Shown here: piece after piece, positions 1 to 8,342 of the stretch
Position numbering within the stretch: the stretch's first letter is position 1
Layout: each line of letters starts with the position of its first letter
Assembly: GCA_003223555.1 (NCBI GenBank)
Contig: QHVM01000031.1
Location: 11,111-47,740, forward strand
Length of the DNA: 36,630 bases
Direction: 5' to 3'
Source: Acidobacteriota bacterium
Lineage (GTDB): Bacteria; Acidobacteriota; Vicinamibacteria; Fen-336
Translations under genes and position numbers: made by a program
Notes under the pieces: generated by a model
What the model was told of the DNA's origin: nothing
Database searches by the model: none
The model's input: the letters and a program-made list of their open reading frames with translations, nothing else

Positions 1-62
1 CGCCGGCGCCGGTGTCGCACGCGCGCGCGTCGATCGTCCCGGCTCGGCTCGCTCCGGCCGTC

Positions 63-92
63 CACCACCACCACCACCACCACCACCACCAC
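63..92. repeat. (CAC)10 trinucleotide microsatellite
   Basis: Ten uninterrupted CAC triplets lie about 45 bases upstream of the likely start codon of the regulator gene. Read in that gene's frame they would encode ten histidines, but the flanking codons look non-coding (Pro/Arg/Ala-rich, no recognisable domain) and a better start lies downstream. I therefore place the repeat in the 5' leader. Such a tract can change length by slippage. Confidence 0.8.
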
Positions 93-137
93 CGCGATCC
101 GCTCCCGCCCGTCCGTCGGCGACCGCGCAGGAGTACG

Positions 138-3100
138 ATGGTCGCTAGGATCCTTCGCGGGTCAGCGCGAGCAGGACGACCGATTGCAATGCCTGAGCCA
201 CTGACCGAGTTGATCGGGGAGAGCCCCGGAATCGTCGCGGTGCGGCAGCAGGTCGCGCACCTCCTGCAGCTCGCGGGCGAGGGCGGCCGTCTTCCTCCGA
301 TCCTCATCTGCGGCGAGACGGGCACGGGCAAGGGATTGCTGGCCCGGGCGATCCACCGCGCCGGTCCCCGCGCCGGCGGGCCTTTCGTCGACGTGAATTG
401 CGCGGCCATCCCCGAGACCCTGCTCGAGGCCGAGCTGTTCGGATTCGAGCGGGGCGCCTTCACCGACGCGCGGCAGGCGAAGCCCGGGCTGTTCCAGGCC
501 GCGCATCGCGGGACGATCTTCCTCGACGAGATCGGGCTGCTGCCCGAAGCGCTTCAAGCGAAGCTGCTCAAGGTCCTCGAAGACCGCGCGGTGCGCCGCC
601 TCGGGAGCACGCGGCTCGAAGCGGTCGACGTCTGGATCCTGACCGCGACCAACGACGACCTCGAGGCGGCGGTGCGGGCCCGGCGTTTCCGCGAAGAGCT
701 GTACCACCGGCTGGCGGTGCTGACCATCCGGCTGCCTCCGTTGCGCGAGCGGGCCCGGGACGTCCTGCGGCTGGCCGAGCACTTCCTGGCCCGTGCCGGC
801 GCCGACTACGGCCGGCCCCCCCGCGCGCTGGCCGACGACGCCCGCGAGGCGCTGCTCGGCTATCGATGGCCCGGCAACGTCCGCGAGCTCGGAAACGTGA
901 TGGCGCGGGTGACGTTGCTGTCGGAGACGCCGGTCGTGAGCGCGGCGAGCCTTCGTCTCGGCGAAGGCACGCGCGGCGCGGCGCTCCCGGCGGACGCGGG
1001 CCCGCGGTCGGAGGCCGAGGAGCTGGATGAGCGGCGGCAGCTCGTCGAGGCGCTCGAGGAGACGGGCTGGAACGTGTCCCGCACCGCCGCTCGGCTCCGG
1101 CTCTCGCGCAACACGCTCCGCTATCGGATGGAGAAGCACGGGCTGCACGCCGGGCGGGGGGTTCCGTTCCCGGCCGCGCCGGCCGCCAGCCGGCCTTCGG
1201 GCGCATCGAGCCGGTTCGAGGAGCCGGTGCTCGACGAAGCTCCCGACGACCGGGTCCCGCCGGCCGTCGCCTCCGCGGCCGCCGGCGAGGAGGCCCCGGC
1301 CGACGTGCCTTCGTGCGCCGTCGCGTCGGCGCCGGCCGAAGGCATCCGCTGGGACCGGCGCCACGTCGTGCTCCTCCGCGCGGACCTGACTGCGCCGTCG
1401 GACCTGGCGGCGCCCCCGGATGCGCGATGCGCCCTGACGGCGCTGGTGGAGAAGGTCAGGATGCTCGACGGACGCATCGAGGAGCTCGGCCAGGCGCGCA
1501 TCGTGGCCGCGTTCGGCATCGAGCCGCGCGAAGACTCCCCCCGGCGCGCGGCCCAGGCTGCGCTCTCGATCGTGCAGAGCGACGAGGGGAAGCCACCCGG
1601 AGGTCCCACGATCGGCGTGCGGGTGGGAATCCACGTGGTGCCCGCGATGATCGGCAGCATCCGCGGCGCGGCGCAGATCGACGCCGACGCGAAGCGGCAG
1701 GCCTGGGCGATCCTCGAGTCGCTGGTGGCCAGGGCCGACACCAACGCCGTCCTCGTCAGCGACACGGCCCGGCCCTTCCTGGAGCGGCGGTTCGAGCTGA
1801 GTCCGGTCGACCTCCCGCGCACGCCCGAGCCCGTTTATCGTCTCGGCGGCCGCGAGCAGACCGGACTCGGGCTCGGAGGCCGCCTCACGAAGTTCGTCGG
1901 TCGCCAGGGCGAGCTGGCGGGGCTCGAGCGCGCGTGGCAGGAGGTAAGGCGGGGAACGCTGCGGGTGGTGGACGTGGTCGGCGAGGCCGGGATCGGGAAG
2001 TCGCGGCTCCTGCACGAGCTGCGCCGGCGCCTGCAGAGCGAGCGCGTCCTGGTCTTGCAGGGGCATGGCATGCCCTTCGGTGGCGTGACGCCTTTCCTCC
2101 CGTTCATCGAGGTCGTGCGCTCGACGTTCCTCCTCGGCGAGGGCGAGCCCGTCCCGGAGGTCGCCCGGAAGCTCCGGCGGGGCCTCGACGTGCTCGGGCT
2201 GGCGGCGGAGGCCGAGGAGATGATCCCGTTCCTCATCGCCCTGCTGGGCCTCGACGGAAGCGGTGAGGCGCTTCGAGGCCTCGACGCCAAGGTCATCGGC
2301 GCGCGCACCCGCGACGTGCTCGTGCGGCTGATGCGGGAGCGCTGCCGTCTCTCTCCGGCGGTGCTGATCCTGGACGATGTCCACTGGATCGACTCGGCGT
2401 CACAGGAGCTCCTGACGCGGGTCATCGAGAGCGAGTCCGGACTGCACCTTCTGGTCCTGTGCGCCTACCGTCCCCCCTATCGTCCGCCGTGGGCGGGCGG
2501 GGGCGGCGTCAGCGAGCTTCGCCTGCGCCGGCTCTCCGAGGAGACGTCGCTGAAGCTGGTGCAAGCGCGTCTGGGCACCGACACCCTCGCTCCCGAGCTG
2601 GCCCGCATGCTGGTGGAGAAGGCCGAGGGCAACCCGCTGTTCGCCGAAGAGATCACCCGGTACCTCCTGGAGAGCGGCGGCCTGATCGAGACCGGGGGCG
2701 GGCTCGGCCTGCGCGCGGGGTGGGAGCAGAGCCCGCTCCCCGACACTCTCCAGCACCTGCTGCTCGCCCGGCTGGAGCGGCTGGGCGAGGCGCCGCGGGC
2801 GGTCCTGCAGATGGCTTCGGTCATCGGCCGGCAGTTCACGCCGGAGCTGATCCGCGCCGCGCGGGGGGCGGAAGAGGGACTCGACGCCTGCCTGCGTAGC
2901 CTCGAGGACCAGGAGCTGGTGTTCGCGGAGGCCGGACCGGGCCGTGACGAGCACGCGTTCAAGCACGTGCTCGTCCAGGAGGCGATCTACGACAGCCTGC
3001 CGGCGTCTCGTCGCGCAGAGCTGCACGAGCGCGTGGCGGAGGCGATCGAGCGGCTCTACGGCACCCAGCTCGCCGAGTGGGTGGAAGTGCTGGCTCACCA

Positions 3101-4469
3101 TTACAGCCGGACCTCGCGGGTGGAGAAGGCGGCCCGGTACCTGGCGCTGGCCGCCGAGAAGAGCCTGCGCGTCTTCTCACTGGAGGAGGCTCACCAGCGC
3201 TTCCGCCAGGCGATGGAGCTGCTGGAGACGCTGCCCGGGCGCGTCGACGAGGGGTTGCTGGCCGACGCCTTCCTGAGCTGGGTGCGGGTGTACTACTACC
3301 AGAGCGACTTCCGGGGGCTGACCGATCTCGTGGCCCGCTACCGCAGCCGCTTCGAGGCCCTGGGGGATGCCCGCCGCCTCTCGCTGCTCCTCTTCTGGGA
3401 GGGGTTCTCGCACTTCCATGGAGCCCGCTACGACCAGGCCCGATCGGTGCTCGAGCGGAGCCTGGCCATCGGCGAGTCGCTGGGCGACGAGGAGTGCTCC
3501 GGCTACGCGTGCATGGGGCTGATGTTCCTCCACTGGCTCAAGCGCGGCGACCGGCCGGCGAACGTGGTGAGCCAGCTCGGCGAGCGCGTGCGCGACGTCG
3601 CCGACCGGCTCGGCGACGTCTACCTCGCCTCCCAGAGGCTGCTCTGCCTGGCCTTCGAGAAGCTCACCGGGGGCCGCTACAACGAGGCCCGGGAGCATTG
3701 CGCCCGGCTCCTGGAGCTGGGCCGCCGCACCGGCGACGCCCGGCCTACGGCGCTGGCGCTGTTCGCGCTCGCCCACGTCGAGGTCTACGACGAGCGCTAC
3801 GAGGAGGCGATCGAGCACGCCGAGGAGGCGCTTCGGCTGTCACCGAGCCCGGCCGACCGCCTCACCACGCTGGCGGCCAAGGGCGCCGCGCTGTCGCTCG
3901 TGGGCCGGGCGCGCGAGGGCGTGGAGATCCTGCGTGAGGTCCGGCGGGAGATCATCGAGGGCGACCGGCTCACCCTCCTGCTCGGCGTCGACTTCCCCTA
4001 CGGGGCGGCGCTCGCCCTGGCCGGCGAAATGAACGCGGGGGTCGCCGTCGTCGAGGAGGCGATCAGGCGCTTCACGGCCTGGGGCACCACGGCCCCGCCG
4101 GCGTTCGGTCACATGTTCCTGGGGGAGCTGTATCTGCGGATGCTCCAGAGAGGCACGCGGATTCCCCTGCGCACCCTCCTCCGGAACCTGGGGTTCCTCC
4201 TGCGCTCGCGGCCGTTCGCGGCGCGCAAGGCGAGGCACCACCTCGAGGAAGCCATCCGCATCTCGCGCCGGGCCGACGTTCCTGCAGTGCTGGGGCGTTG
4301 CCTCATGAACCTCGGGATCCTGGAGCATGCCCAGAAGCGGCCCGAAGACGCGGCGCGGCACCTCGAAGAAGCGCGTCGGATCGCCGAATCGATGGACCTG
4401 CGGGTCCTGCTGGACAAGGTCCGGGCCGCGCTGGCCGCCCTCTCTTCGGAAGGATCCGCCGCCGCTTGA
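138..4469 (+). CDS. Sigma54-type enhancer-binding regulator fused to cyclase-like, ATPase and TPR domains
   Basis: A 1443-residue cytoplasmic regulator. The N-terminal third is a bacterial enhancer-binding AAA+ domain: Walker A GETGTGKG at residues 59-66, the sigma54-contact loop written GAFTDA at 106-111, Walker B FLDE at 128-131 and a WPGNVREL sensor-2 motif. A Fis-type helix-turn-helix follows at about 301-335. After a Pro/Ala-rich linker comes a degenerate class III nucleotide cyclase-like domain (about 407-561). Next is a second P-loop ATPase of the AAA_16/STAND type (Walker A GEAGIGKS at 615-622, Walker B LILDD near 743), and then TPR repeats from about residue 1005 to the end. No receiver or PAS domain precedes the AAA+ domain, so sensing probably lies in the C-terminal modules. 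The ATG at 138 has AGGAG just upstream; an ATG at 189 also fits the domain start, and an in-frame GTG at 12 would add the poly-His leader. The second residue G of the usual GAFTGA loop is D, so sigma54 dependence is uncertain. Confidence 0.88.
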   Translation: MVARILRGSARAGRPIAMPEPLTELIGESPGIVAVRQQVAHLLQLAGEGGRLPPILICGETGTGKGLLARAIHRAGPRAGGPFVDVNCAAIPETLLEAELFGFERGAFTDARQAKPGLFQAAHRGTIFLDEIGLLPEALQAKLLKVLEDRAVRRLGSTRLEAVDVWILTATNDDLEAAVRARRFREELYHRLAVLTIRLPPLRERARDVLRLAEHFLARAGADYGRPPRALADDAREALLGYRWPGNVRELGNVMARVTLLSETPVVSAASLRLGEGTRGAALPADAGPRSEAEELDERRQLVEALEETGWNVSRTAARLRLSRNTLRYRMEKHGLHAGRGVPFPAAPAASRPSGASSRFEEPVLDEAPDDRVPPAVASAAAGEEAPADVPSCAVASAPAEGIRWDRRHVVLLRADLTAPSDLAAPPDARCALTALVEKVRMLDGRIEELGQARIVAAFGIEPREDSPRRAAQAALSIVQSDEGKPPGGPTIGVRVGIHVVPAMIGSIRGAAQIDADAKRQAWAILESLVARADTNAVLVSDTARPFLERRFELSPVDLPRTPEPVYRLGGREQTGLGLGGRLTKFVGRQGELAGLERAWQEVRRGTLRVVDVVGEAGIGKSRLLHELRRRLQSERVLVLQGHGMPFGGVTPFLPFIEVVRSTFLLGEGEPVPEVARKLRRGLDVLGLAAEAEEMIPFLIALLGLDGSGEALRGLDAKVIGARTRDVLVRLMRERCRLSPAVLILDDVHWIDSASQELLTRVIESESGLHLLVLCAYRPPYRPPWAGGGGVSELRLRRLSEETSLKLVQARLGTDTLAPELARMLVEKAEGNPLFAEEITRYLLESGGLIETGGGLGLRAGWEQSPLPDTLQHLLLARLERLGEAPRAVLQMASVIGRQFTPELIRAARGAEEGLDACLRSLEDQELVFAEAGPGRDEHAFKHVLVQEAIYDSLPASRRAELHERVAEAIERLYGTQLAEWVEVLAHHYSRTSRVEKAARYLALAAEKSLRVFSLEEAHQRFRQAMELLETLPGRVDEGLLADAFLSWVRVYYYQSDFRGLTDLVARYRSRFEALGDARRLSLLLFWEGFSHFHGARYDQARSVLERSLAIGESLGDEECSGYACMGLMFLHWLKRGDRPANVVSQLGERVRDVADRLGDVYLASQRLLCLAFEKLTGGRYNEAREHCARLLELGRRTGDARPTALALFALAHVEVYDERYEEAIEHAEEALRLSPSPADRLTTLAAKGAALSLVGRAREGVEILREVRREIIEGDRLTLLLGVDFPYGAALALAGEMNAGVAVVEEAIRRFTAWGTTAPPAFGHMFLGELYLRMLQRGTRIPLRTLLRNLGFLLRSRPFAARKARHHLEEAIRISRRADVPAVLGRCLMNLGILEHAQKRPEDAARHLEEARRIAESMDLRVLLDKVRAALAALSSEGSAAA

Positions 4470-4473
4470 GCCG

Positions 4474-5535
4474 CTAGGCGGTCGCGGCCCGGCGCGCCGA
4501 GCTGGCCACGGCCTCGAGACGGTGGACCGGCTTCGGCCGGTAGAAGACCAGCAGCGCCTTCCAGACCCCTTCCCCCCATCCCAGCGTCCGATAGGGGTAC
4601 CCATGCCTCTCGCAGTACGCCCTCACCACCTCGCTCGCGTCGGGGTAGTAGACGTGGCTGAGACCCGGCAGCAGATGGTGCTCGATCTGGTGATCGAGTC
4701 CGGCGCAGAGCAGGCGGCCGATCCGGCCGGTGCGGAAGTTCACCGTCGTCGCCGTCTGCCGCAGGACGAAGTCACCCCTCCCGTGCTCGGGACGCACGAA
4801 AAGCGCCTCCGCGGGCAGGTGCGCGGGGGCGAACGCCGCGAAGAACGCGTAGGAGAGCAGGACCGTCCTCAGCAGGTGGAACAGCGCGACGTCGGCCGGA
4901 GGGAAGAACGACAGGGGGACGGCGATCCAGGCGACCCAGTGGAGCGACAGGGCTCCGAGATCGATCCAGTGCTCGCGCCGCCGCGTCCGGCGCCCGGCCA
5001 GGGTGCCGATCAAGTAGCGCCATCCCGCGATCTGCATGTTGACGGCGTTGCCGGCGATGGCGAGGGGCAAGAGCGCCCACTGCAGACGGTAGTAACGCCG
5101 CCGGCGGCGCGAACACTGGTCGACCTCGTCGAGCTGCAGGGCGAAGAGCGGCTCGAAGTCGACGTCCGCGTCGACGCCGATGACGTTGGGGCTCCGGTGG
5201 TGGACGCCGTGCTTGTGCCACCAATAGGTGGCGGAGAACTGCAGGAAGAACGAGCAGCCGAAGTAGGTGAGCAGCTCGTTGAGCCACCGTCGCTCGCTCG
5301 TGGCGTAGTGTGACGACGTGTGCGTGTTGGCCGCCACCCCCAGCGAGCCAAGGGTCATGAGCAGGAGGGCGGCCAGCCGGACGGCGAGTCCCTCCCCGGC
5401 GATCAACATCGCCAGGGCCGCGGCGACGATCGCCAGGAACAGACCCAGCTCGGCGAGCACCCGCCCCGCCGGCCGCCGGTAGCAGCCCCGCGCTCGGAGC
5501 GCGGCGTGCAGCTCGGCGAGGTCGTCCACGTCCAT
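4474..5535 (-). CDS. Membrane fatty acid (acyl-lipid) desaturase
   Basis: A 353-residue integral membrane di-iron desaturase that introduces double bonds into acyl chains of lipids. The three histidine clusters are visible: HTSSH at 72-76, HKHGVHH at 107-113 and HQIEHH at 282-287. The third box has the Q-x-x-H-H form seen in front-end/acyl-lipid desaturases. Hydrophobic segments lie near residues 30-47, 50-68, 150-170 and 200-235. The ATG at 5535 is preceded by GGAGAG at good spacing; an open frame extends upstream to 5691 but overlaps the neighbouring gene and has no domain. It is the last gene of a three-gene operon, 41 bases after the cyclopropane synthase. It ends 4 bases from the convergent regulator gene. 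Substrate chain and bond position cannot be told from sequence. Confidence 0.9.
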   Translation of the reverse strand: MDVDDLAELHAALRARGCYRRPAGRVLAELGLFLAIVAAALAMLIAGEGLAVRLAALLLMTLGSLGVAANTHTSSHYATSERRWLNELLTYFGCSFFLQFSATYWWHKHGVHHRSPNVIGVDADVDFEPLFALQLDEVDQCSRRRRRYYRLQWALLPLAIAGNAVNMQIAGWRYLIGTLAGRRTRRREHWIDLGALSLHWVAWIAVPLSFFPPADVALFHLLRTVLLSYAFFAAFAPAHLPAEALFVRPEHGRGDFVLRQTATTVNFRTGRIGRLLCAGLDHQIEHHLLPGLSHVYYPDASEVVRAYCERHGYPYRTLGWGEGVWKALLVFYRPKPVHRLEAVASSARRAATA

Positions 5536-5576
5536 CACGCTCTCCGGTGGGGCCGGTGCGCCCGCCGCGGGCCGTC

Positions 5577-6833
5577 CTACACCCGGCGCAGGGCGAGGTC
5601 GCGCGCGTGATCGTTCGTGAACAGGACCTGATAGAGCGCGCATTCGCCGACCCGAGCCGCCGCGATCCCGCAAGCCAGGTAGTACTCCCACATCCGCTTG
5701 AAGGTGGCGTCGTACTTGCCCTGGTCAAGCTTATGGTAGTTCGCGCGGAACCGCTCCCACCAGCGCTCGACCGTGCAGGCGTAATGCCGGACCAGGTTCT
5801 CGACATCGAGGATGGCGAGCCCGTGATCCTCGAGCTGCCGCGAGACCTCCGACAGCTTGGGCGTTCTGGAGCCGGGGAACACGTAGCGCTGGATGAACGG
5901 GTCGTGCCCGTTCCGGCGGGCGTTGCAGCCGATGGTGTGCAACAAGCCGAGGGCAGAGGGCGCCAGCACGGACGCGATCTTGCCGACGAACCTTCCCTGT
6001 TCGCCCGGCTCGAGGTGCTCCATCATGCCCACGGAGACGACCTTGTCGAACCGGCCGTGGACGTCGCGGTAGTCCAGCAGGTCGATCGCGACCCGCCCGG
6101 AGACGGCCGCCTCCTCGACCCGACGCCGGGCGCCCTCGAAGTGCCGGCGGCTGATCGTCACCCCGACGCCGGTGACCCCGAAGCGCTGGGCGGCGTGGAT
6201 GAGGAGCCCTCCATAACCGCAGCCGACGTCGAGCAGGTGTTCGCCGGGCTCCAGTCGCAGTTTCAGGCAGATCCGTTCGAGCTTGTTGCTCTGCAGCCGC
6301 TCCAGGTCGTCTTCGGCCGACTCCGCGTAGCCGCACGAATAGGTCAGGCTGGTATCGAGGAAGCTCTCGAACAGGTCGTCGCCCAGGTCGTAGTGCCGCC
6401 GGACGTTGCGGACCCTTCCCGCGACGGCGTTGCGGAGCCGCAGGCCGAGGCACCGGACGGCGAGCCGGACGTCGGAGGAGACCTCCTTGTCCACGCGGCT
6501 CCGCAGCAGGATCGTCAGCAGGGCGGGCAGCGCGTCGTCGAGCACGTCGAACTGGCCGGCCATGTAGGCCTCGCCCATGCCGAGGTTCCCGTAGCAGGTG
6601 ACGCGACGGAAGAAGTCGGGGTCGTGTACTCTCACCGTCACCGCGGAGGGCGCTCCCGCCTCCGCGGAGGCGCGGCCCGCGACCAGCGTCTGGCCCCCGA
6701 TCTCGAACCGGATCGGGCGGCCGAGGTGTCTGTCGAGTACTTGCAGGAACAGGCGTTGGTAGGCGGAGCCGGGCGGGCGATCCTCGCCGGGGGATGCCCG
6801 GTCGGACGGCGCCACCGCCGAGCGATCGGTCAC
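5577..6833 (-). CDS. cfa: Cyclopropane-fatty-acyl-phospholipid synthase
   Basis: A 418-residue SAM-dependent enzyme of the Cfa/CmaS family, which methylenates the double bond of unsaturated phospholipid acyl chains at the membrane surface. Visible landmarks are HYDLG at 147-151, the TYSCGY segment holding the conserved cysteine (C167), the SAM-binding LDVGCGYGG at 201-209, MMEHL at 270-274, HTIG at 299-302 and PFIQRYVFPG at 312-321. The length suits the family. It lies between a hydrolase gene (25 bases upstream) and a desaturase gene (41 bases downstream). This suggests one transcript that both makes and then modifies double bonds. An alternative is a related SAM methyltransferase acting on other unsaturated lipids. 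Confidence 0.92.
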   Translation of the reverse strand: MTDRSAVAPSDRASPGEDRPPGSAYQRLFLQVLDRHLGRPIRFEIGGQTLVAGRASAEAGAPSAVTVRVHDPDFFRRVTCYGNLGMGEAYMAGQFDVLDDALPALLTILLRSRVDKEVSSDVRLAVRCLGLRLRNAVAGRVRNVRRHYDLGDDLFESFLDTSLTYSCGYAESAEDDLERLQSNKLERICLKLRLEPGEHLLDVGCGYGGLLIHAAQRFGVTGVGVTISRRHFEGARRRVEEAAVSGRVAIDLLDYRDVHGRFDKVVSVGMMEHLEPGEQGRFVGKIASVLAPSALGLLHTIGCNARRNGHDPFIQRYVFPGSRTPKLSEVSRQLEDHGLAILDVENLVRHYACTVERWWERFRANYHKLDQGKYDATFKRMWEYYLACGIAAARVGECALYQVLFTNDHARDLALRRV

Positions 6834-6858
6834 GCCGGCGGGCTCGGCTGATCGCCGT

Positions 6859-7734
6859 TCAGGGCGTGGCGACGAGCGCAGGATCCCGGGCGTCGAGCCA
6901 CGTGATCATCTCTTCCCACAAGGCCTCGCCGCATTCCGGCCTGAAGAATCCGAAGTGTCCGATGTGGGCCAGACCATAATCGGACGGCCGGACGTGTCGG
7001 TACTCGACGGTCGCGTTGGTGAACTGCCGATGCAGGTGCATGACGGCCGGCAGCGGCGCGTAACGCCTGTCGTCTTCGAAGCTGAAGCAGAGGATGGGCC
7101 CGGTGACGGATGCGTAGAGGTGCTCCAGGCTCGCTCCGCTCTCGTCGGTGTAGACGCCCTCTCGTCCCCACCGGCACCACTGCAGGAAGACCTCGCCCGG
7201 GATCGAGGTGCCGAGGCCGAGGCGGCGTCCGGGCAGGTATCCGAGGGCGCGCGCCACCGCCGGATAGAGATAGTAGACGATCGCCAGCAGCACCTTCTCA
7301 CGCCCCTGCCAGAAGCGGATGTCGCCGCTCTGGACCGAGACGTGGACGAGGGCGTCGAAGTGCCGGTGCGCCGGACAGAACGGGAGGATCTGGCCACCTA
7401 AGCTGTGGCCGAGGCCGGCCAGGAAGCGCGGCCGGACCTCCCGTCGGACCCAGTCGATCGCCGCCGTCATGTCCTTGGTGGCCCAATCGAGCAGCCGCAC
7501 CCCGGCGCCGTGTCGGGTCCGGGGCTCCGAGCCGCCGATTCCGCGGTAATCGAAGGTGAGCACGCCCCACCCGCGCTCCTGCAGCCAGCGTGCGGGGTAC
7601 TTCAGGTAACGTTGCGGAGCCGCCAGCGCCGGCATCGCGATCAGCGACTTCACCGGAGCCTCGCGTCCCGGGTACCAGGTCGCGGCCAGGCGCACTCCGT
7701 CCGACGTGACGATCGTCTCTCCCACGGCCTCCAT
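6859..7734 (-). CDS. Alpha/beta hydrolase
   Basis: A serine hydrolase of the alpha/beta fold, 291 residues from the ATG at 7734. The nucleophile elbow GHSLGG is clear (about residue 115), the strand before it carries FDYRGIGGS, and the acid/histidine pair probably falls in the C-terminal third, where FSFEDD and AHIGHFGFFRP lie. A longer form from 7791 is possible, but its extra 19 residues look unstructured, and family proteins usually begin just before the 'DGVRLAATWY' segment. No signal peptide is seen. It is the first gene of the lipid operon with cfa and the desaturase, so a lipid ester or thioester substrate is plausible but not shown. Confidence 0.85.
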   Translation of the reverse strand: MEAVGETIVTSDGVRLAATWYPGREAPVKSLIAMPALAAPQRYLKYPARWLQERGWGVLTFDYRGIGGSEPRTRHGAGVRLLDWATKDMTAAIDWVRREVRPRFLAGLGHSLGGQILPFCPAHRHFDALVHVSVQSGDIRFWQGREKVLLAIVYYLYPAVARALGYLPGRRLGLGTSIPGEVFLQWCRWGREGVYTDESGASLEHLYASVTGPILCFSFEDDRRYAPLPAVMHLHRQFTNATVEYRHVRPSDYGLAHIGHFGFFRPECGEALWEEMITWLDARDPALVATP

Positions 7735-8048
7735 GCCACCCACTTCTTGCGGGCGGTCGCCACGTCGGGCGATCGGCGGAGTGGCGACCATCAGGTCGAT
7801 GCTAACCGAAACGTCGGCGCACTTCTTCCATCTCCGGCGGGCGCGACATCGGCTTGGATCTTCCGACGCGGTCCGCCATGGGCTGGCCGGGCCCGGGCCA
7901 GTTCGAGGCCGCGCACGAGCACTTCCTTGGTGGGTGGATCGAGCCGCGTGGCGACATGGTCGAGCAGAAACTCGATTCCTTGTTTCGCGATCTGGTCGAT
8001 AAGGTTGTGCTTCCGCCGTCCGCCGGCCAACCTGATATCATCGTCCTC
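7735..8048. other. Gene-poor stretch with no recognisable gene
   Basis: No protein family can be recognised here. A minus-strand open frame of about 79 codons (7791-8030) and an overlapping plus-strand frame (7854-8192) both exist, but neither has a clear ribosome binding site or known motif. The part from about 7960 is noticeably richer in A/T than the surrounding genes, which suggests debris of inserted or decayed DNA, continuing into the PD40 fragment next to it. Confidence 0.4.
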
Positions 8049-8216
8049 TCACAACGGGCTTGCCCAGACGTCAAAGTCGCCGATCCCGCCCGGGCGGTTA
8101 CTGCCGTAGAAGAGTATGGCTTGTTCCGTTTCCGGATCCTCGAAGAATGCGGACGCGGTTTCAACTGCAGGAGTATTGAGCACGCAATCTAGATCGACCC
8201 AAGCGACGGGAAAGGC
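8049..8216 (-). pseudogene. C-terminal remnant of a PD40 (WD40-like/TolB-type) propeller protein
   Basis: Reading the minus strand, about 55 codons end in a stop at 8049 and encode a propeller-blade signature: WVDLDCVLNTP, then SAFFEDPETEQAILFYGSNR, then PGGIGDFDVWAS. 'Full-house' blades with FFED...LFF/YxSNRPGG...GDFDVW are typical of secreted PD40-domain proteins. No start codon, signal peptide or upstream blades remain, and the oxidoreductase gene begins divergently about 130 bases away. I read it as the tail of a truncated gene. The family call rests on motif resemblance only. Confidence 0.5.
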
Positions 8217-8342
8217 GGAACGGGACGCAGCGATACCTGGCCGGGCGCCCACCTGGCCCGACCTGTGGCCCCGAAGGACCGATTGACTCTCCCGGGCCGT
8301 TTTTCCGCGGCCTGCCCGGCGGGTCACCAACGGAGGACGAGG

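Noticed and set aside
12-137. Poly-His N-terminus as part of the regulator (or as an engineered tag)
   Set aside because: The residues between the His run and the ATG at 138 look non-coding, and the ATG has a ribosome binding site. The run is a plain CAC repeat without vector sequence.
162-2384. Long minus-strand open frame (740 codons) opposite the regulator gene
   Set aside because: It is a mirror of a G+C-rich coding strand; composition is His/Arg/Gly-rich with no domain, while the plus strand has clear AAA+ motifs.
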